Part shown: piece by piece, positions 60,483 through 64,000 of the stretch | How positions within the stretch are numbered: the first letter of the stretch is position 1 | How the letters are laid out: each line of letters begins with the position of its first letter | Assembly: GCA_963514095.1 (NCBI GenBank) | Contig: OY741285.1 | Location: 13,001,407 to 13,065,406, forward strand | From: Eutrigla gurnardus | Taxonomy: Eukaryota; Chordata; Actinopteri; Perciformes; Triglidae | DNA: 64,000 nt | Reading direction: 5' to 3' | The notes under the pieces: generated by a model | Told to the model about the DNA's origin: nothing | Seen by the model: the letters and a program-made list of their open reading frames with translations, nothing else | Database searches by the model: none | Made by a program: the position numbers and the translations under genes

Positions 60483-61401
60483 CAGGGGTGCAGTCGAATA
60501 GTCTTTTTTGCTTAGGAAGGTTCCTAACTGAAGAAGTGACCCGGAAGTAAACAAGTGGCCGCCATGATAAGAGCTGTTCGAATTCTCTAAATGCATAGGA
60601 AAGGAGCTCCAATGCTTCCTTTCAGAGCTCTTTTAGCATAGGATGCAACGGACCTTCCTATGCGATAGGAAAGGAGATTACGCCGACCCACAATTCTTTG
60701 CGAGAGCAACATTTAAAGTGCCGCACACCTCGGCCGTTCATGAAAACAAACGATATGTGTATTTGCATATTTAACAATGACTTTCATGCAGACATGTAGT
60801 AATTGGAATAGTGTTGATAAATGTGTGTGGACAGTGATAATAATTGAATGCTTTTTTTATTTATTTATTTCAATCATGTTACAAATGTTTGACAAAAACG
60901 AAACTAAAACCACAAATGAAACGTAAATAAAGCAAACGGTCAAACAGGAAGGAGGAGCTGCTGGACCTGAAGCCGGTCAGTGAACCAGCTGTTGATAAAA
61001 CCAACATGTGGAGAAGTGGACGACGCGTTTTTTGTAGTCCATTATTGTAGTTTCTCCAGCGCAGACGCACGTCAATCGCCGGTGCCGATCATCCATCCAT
61101 CCATCCATTTTCTACCGCTTATCCTGTATTTAGGGTCACGGGGGGGCTGGAGCCGATCCCAGCTGTCATTGGGCGTCGGTGCCGATCATCAGCTGTCAAT
61201 CATCAGCGGCCGCGATATAATGACGTAGTTTAGTGAAAGTCCGGTCGGATTCTCTGAGCACCGCGGTCGACTATTCCTAAGTCCTTTTGAGTTCTCCTAT
61301 CGCCTTTCCTTGACCCCGTGACGTTTTCCCCAGAGGTCAAGGAATAGCAGTTAGGAATAGGAGTTAGGACCTTATTTTTTGACTATTCGACTGCACCCCA
61401 G
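60483..61401 (+). mobile_element. Non-autonomous DNA transposon, copy B (relative at 20129-20795)
   Basis: GGGGTGCAGTCGAATAGTC at the left is perfectly inverted at the right (GACTATTCGACTGCACCCC). The CAGGGGTG-type start resembles hAT termini. The interior matches copy A in opposite orientation. About 250 bp of extra sequence near the right end includes an RTE-like fragment. Sub-terminal GGAAGG/TTAGGA words are also inverted. No ORF and no clear target duplication. Confidence 0.8.
61087..61172 (+). mobile_element. LINE/SINE 3'-end fragment nested in copy B
   Basis: CATCCATCCATCCATTTTCT, then ACCGCTTATCCTG, GGGTCACGGGGGG and CTGGAGCCGATCCCAGCTGTC. This wording is very common in fish genomes and corresponds to the tail of an RTE-type LINE and its SINEs. 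The sequence GTGCCGATCATC before it is repeated after it, so it was probably inserted with a target-site duplication. Confidence 0.7.
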
Positions 61402-61402
61402 G

Positions 61403-61410
61403 TATAAAAA
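61403..61410 (+). promoter_or_regulatory. TATA box of the SGNH-like gene
   Basis: TATAAAAA lies 2 bp right of the transposon terminus. A purine-rich leader follows, ending in a GGG|GTAAGA donor at 61689. The leader has a short ORF (GELIQTVESIKSLKIQTESF...) that ends before the donor. A possible second 5' UTR exon starts after tttttttgcag at 62859. Confidence 0.45.
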
Positions 61411-61799
61411 GGTCTGTCGACCATTTTGTGTTCTCTTTTCGCACTTGTACTTGACACACATTGGTAAAACTGGAGAGTTGATCCAAACTGTAGAGAGTAT
61501 CAAATCGCTGAAGATCCAAACGGAGAGTTTCACACCACCGAAGAAGAAGGACCTGAACGCATCTTTGCTAGGAAGCCGAACGAGAGGGATCGTCAACGAG
61601 CTACTGCGGGAAAGAGGGCGACGAAGCCCCTCGGGGCTGCGGACCCAGGAGCAGCCCCAGCAGGCCCGGATCTGAACCGAGGCATCGGGGTAAGACAACT
61701 TTGTTGGTTTGGTTTTTACGTTTTACTTGTTGATGCATCCCTTAAAGACGCTAAAAGCGCCCCAAGTCAGAAATCAGTGTCACTTTTGGAGTTTGACGG

Positions 61800-62850
61800 T
61801 GAACAGTTCACATCAGTTCATGAGGACTGTTGGGAAAACCCACATTTGGTGAAAGCAGACACTCGCTCTACGATGTCTTCGTGTAAATGTAATATTTGTG
61901 TGGGACAGAATGTGTTAAATATGGCGGGAGAGCCGTGTAGTGTCGTAATAGAAAGTGCGGTGGTCGGAAAGTTGTGTTGTTTGGATTTGAAGGCGTCAAA
62001 TCTTCCACATCTGACATGGAGATTTGTGGGAAAGAAATGGCGGCGGCGCCATATTTCATAAAATGCCAAACATGTGTTTTAGTTGTTCACCATGGAAACG
62101 ACGGAAGTGTTCGTGCTGCGGTCGAGTGAGCCGTCATTCGTTTGTCCGAAGTTAAACCAGCCGCCCGTAAATTTGCAGTGCACTCGTATTGTGATACTTA
62201 TGGTAAATTCATTGCAACTGCTCAGAGCAGCTAACATGAAGGAAGATTTCACAATTAAGTGTTTCACAACCAGGCTCATATACAGGATAAATACGGAAAT
62301 AAGATTAATTGCATAATATTCACATAACGTTTCACTGTGGAATATCAGAATAAAATGCCTTTGGATATTTCCTGTGCAGTAAAATATTACATTATCTTAA
62401 AAATATTCAAATTAAGCTGTCTGTTTCTAATGACTAATTTCACTTCAGGTGCATTCTACAAAGACTTCAGGTATCTTCTCACAAACTTACAGGATTTTTC
62501 ACAGTAGATTTTTATTAATAAAACGCCTTTGGATAAATACTGTATGAGGGGTAAATAGTTAAAAAATAATTAAAATTAAACCGTCTGTCTCCAAAGACTA
62601 ATTCCACTTCAGGTACATTTCAGATGACCTCAGGTATCCAAAATTTACAGAATTTTTCACTGTGGGATTTTTAAATAAAACATTTTTATGTTTTATTATG
62701 TTTGTTTTTACTGCTGACAAGTATGTTTAATAATGTTTTTATATTATAGAGAAGAGATTTAGAGTCCAGCTCTGTATGATAAGTGGTCTGAGATGACTTT
62801 TTATGGTATATATTATTTGATGTAATTGGATTTATTTTATTTTTGTATTT
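61800..62850. other. Intron of the SGNH-like gene
   Basis: AT-rich. A roughly 160-bp segment is tandemly duplicated: TGTCTGTTTCTAATGACTAATTTCACTTCAGG at about 62,418 recurs as a diverged copy at about 62,582, with CCTTTGGATA words before each. No gene is seen. Confidence 0.5.
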
Positions 62851-63003
62851 TTTTGCAGAGGAGAACATCTGAGGAGGAGACTAGTGGACACTGAGTCTCA
62901 GAGGAAGAGATTTCTATTTGTTTTACACATTAAATAAAAATGTTCACGGTTGTATTCCTGATAACTTGTTTGGCCAGTTTTTTTTTTCATTTTTCCATTT
63001 AGG

Positions 63004-64000
63004 ATGCCTCGGAAGAACCACCGGCTGTCCGCTGCTGCCAGGCGGAGGATGGAGGATCGGTGTGACGGACAGGAGCCTGTCATTTCCTTCTCGGGCAGAC
63101 CCCCTGGTATGTACTCAAATGTTTTCTTTTATCATTAAATGTTTTACTTTATTAATTGTTAGATGTTTTCTCACTATATTTAGTGCAAACCTAGTGGAAA
63201 GAGCTATGCTTCTATACTTATTATAAATTATGAATGAAATTTCTGACTGTGATTTCTTTTTTTTTTACTTTTTCACTAGCCCGTGGAACTGGACGTCGCC
63301 ATGCCGTTAGGAAGTGGCCAACTTCTGCTCACACCGGCAGGAGCCACAAGTTGGTCATCCCTCCGGAGTCTCCAGACAAAAAGGTAATGTTGTGTTGGAA
63401 GTCATTTGACAAATGATGTTTGATGTTAATAATCTTGTTTGCATGATAATAATTCTCCGTTGTGTCGTTCCAGTTTGTTCTTCTTGTCGGGGACTCCCAC
63501 CTTCGTAGCATCGTGGATGGGTTCGTCACGATGCCGGAGGGACGCCTGTCGTTTGGTGCCATGGCGACGCCGGGGGCTTGTGCCAGGGACCTGAGGACCG
63601 AGCTGGTGAGTGCAGTTGTGCCACGTACACCTTGTATGTGTTCTTGCCCCCAGCAACAACCTGACGGCCAGGAGGACGGTGGAGCAGGCAGGGGAGGACT
63701 TCGGTGAGCTCATCGCCAGTGCCTGCAGTCGGTGGCCCAAGGTGTTCGTCCTGGACTTCGTTCCTCGCCTGACGGTCGACGTGGATGTCCAGGATAACTT
63801 CAGGCAGGAGTTTCGCCGCGTTGCAGCAGTCATGGATACGTTTTAAAAGGATGTTTGTGAAGTACATTTACATGTATGGTGTGTCATGTGTTGGATAGCA
63901 GACTTTTAACTATGCCATCTCTGTGTATTTATTGTAGACGTGCGGTACTGCTGCATCGCGGAGCACTTCCCATTGAACCGCCTTGAGCTGTGGAGCCGGG
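63004..64000 (+). pseudogene. SGNH/GDSL-hydrolase-like gene, frameshifted, cut by window end
   Basis: Exon 63004-63106 begins MPRKNHRLSAAARRRMEDRC and is basic. Exon 63280-63383 gives ARGTGRRHAVRKWPTSAHTG, ending PPESPDKK. The exon from 63474 gives FVLLVGDSHLRSIVDGFV, whose GDS(H) looks like SGNH block I with the catalytic Ser. The frame then breaks near 63,630. The other frame continues VCVLAPSNNLTARRTVEQAG (block III-like N), then KVFVLDFVPRLTVDVDVQDN, stopping at TAA 63843-63845. An exon from 63938 gives VRYCCIAEHFPLNRLELWSR and runs off the window. The frameshift and a missing donor after VAAVMD suggest a decayed copy. I do not recognise a named family; a multi-copy or transposon-associated fish gene is possible. 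Confidence 0.55.

Noticed and set aside
63604..63653. A 49-bp intron (GTGAGT...CCCCCAG) explaining the break in the SGNH-like ORF
   Set aside because: Removing it does not bring the NNLTARRTVEQAG frame into phase with the upstream GDSH frame, and it would delete the conserved-looking VCVLAPS segment. A frameshift fits better.

Overview
The window looks like genomic DNA from a ray-finned (percomorph-type) teleost. It has interrupted vertebrate genes with GT-AG introns, many dinucleotide microsatellites, minisatellites, and several families of degraded fish DNA transposons, LINEs and SINE-like repeats. There are no bacterial operons, CRISPR arrays or rRNA genes. All coordinates and reading frames were worked out by eye. 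For six genes the exon lengths and phases close exactly from ATG to stop.

Layout from left to right. (1) 1-6,780 is repeat-rich DNA with a probable non-coding first exon and SRF-like site for the actin gene, a LINE fragment and a 1.4 kb 18/21-bp minisatellite. (2) 6,825-9,830 (+) is a smooth-muscle-type alpha-actin, acta2, 377 aa. (3) 11,835-17,910 (-) is stambpl1 (AMSH-like K63 deubiquitinase), 450 aa. (4) 18,000-22,600 is intergenic DNA with LINE and DNA-transposon relics. (5) 22,622-26,524 (-) is minpp1 (multiple inositol polyphosphate phosphatase), 468 aa. (6) 26,530-29,700 is a spacer with a 22-bp minisatellite. (7) 29,708-33,094 (+) is slc16a12 (monocarboxylate-transporter family), 456 aa. 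(8) 35,934-48,019 (-) is kif20b (mitotic kinesin-6), 31 coding exons, about 1,401 aa. (9) 49,904-53,633 (+) is bbs1 (BBSome subunit), 583 aa in only six coding exons, head-to-head with kif20b. (10) 54,275-56,227 (+) is a lect2-family secreted protein, 151 aa, with a probable solo LTR in intron 1. (11) 56,604-56,737 is a fossil exon of an MFAP4-like fibrinogen-domain gene. (12) 57,000-61,400 is transposon-rich. (13) 61,403-64,000 is the 5' part of a damaged SGNH/GDSL-hydrolase-like gene that runs off the window.

The genes do not form a pathway. What joins them is chromosomal history: ACTA2, STAMBPL1, MINPP1, SLC16A12 and KIF20B all lie on human 10q23, so this is a compacted conserved block, followed by bbs1 and lect2, which lie elsewhere in human. 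I did not find a clearly new biological system. The observations most worth a second look are the intron-poor bbs1, the lect2 copy that lost a disulfide as a matched pair, the repeat-dominated splice sites and expanded coiled-coil repeats in kif20b, and the SGNH-like gene at the right edge.
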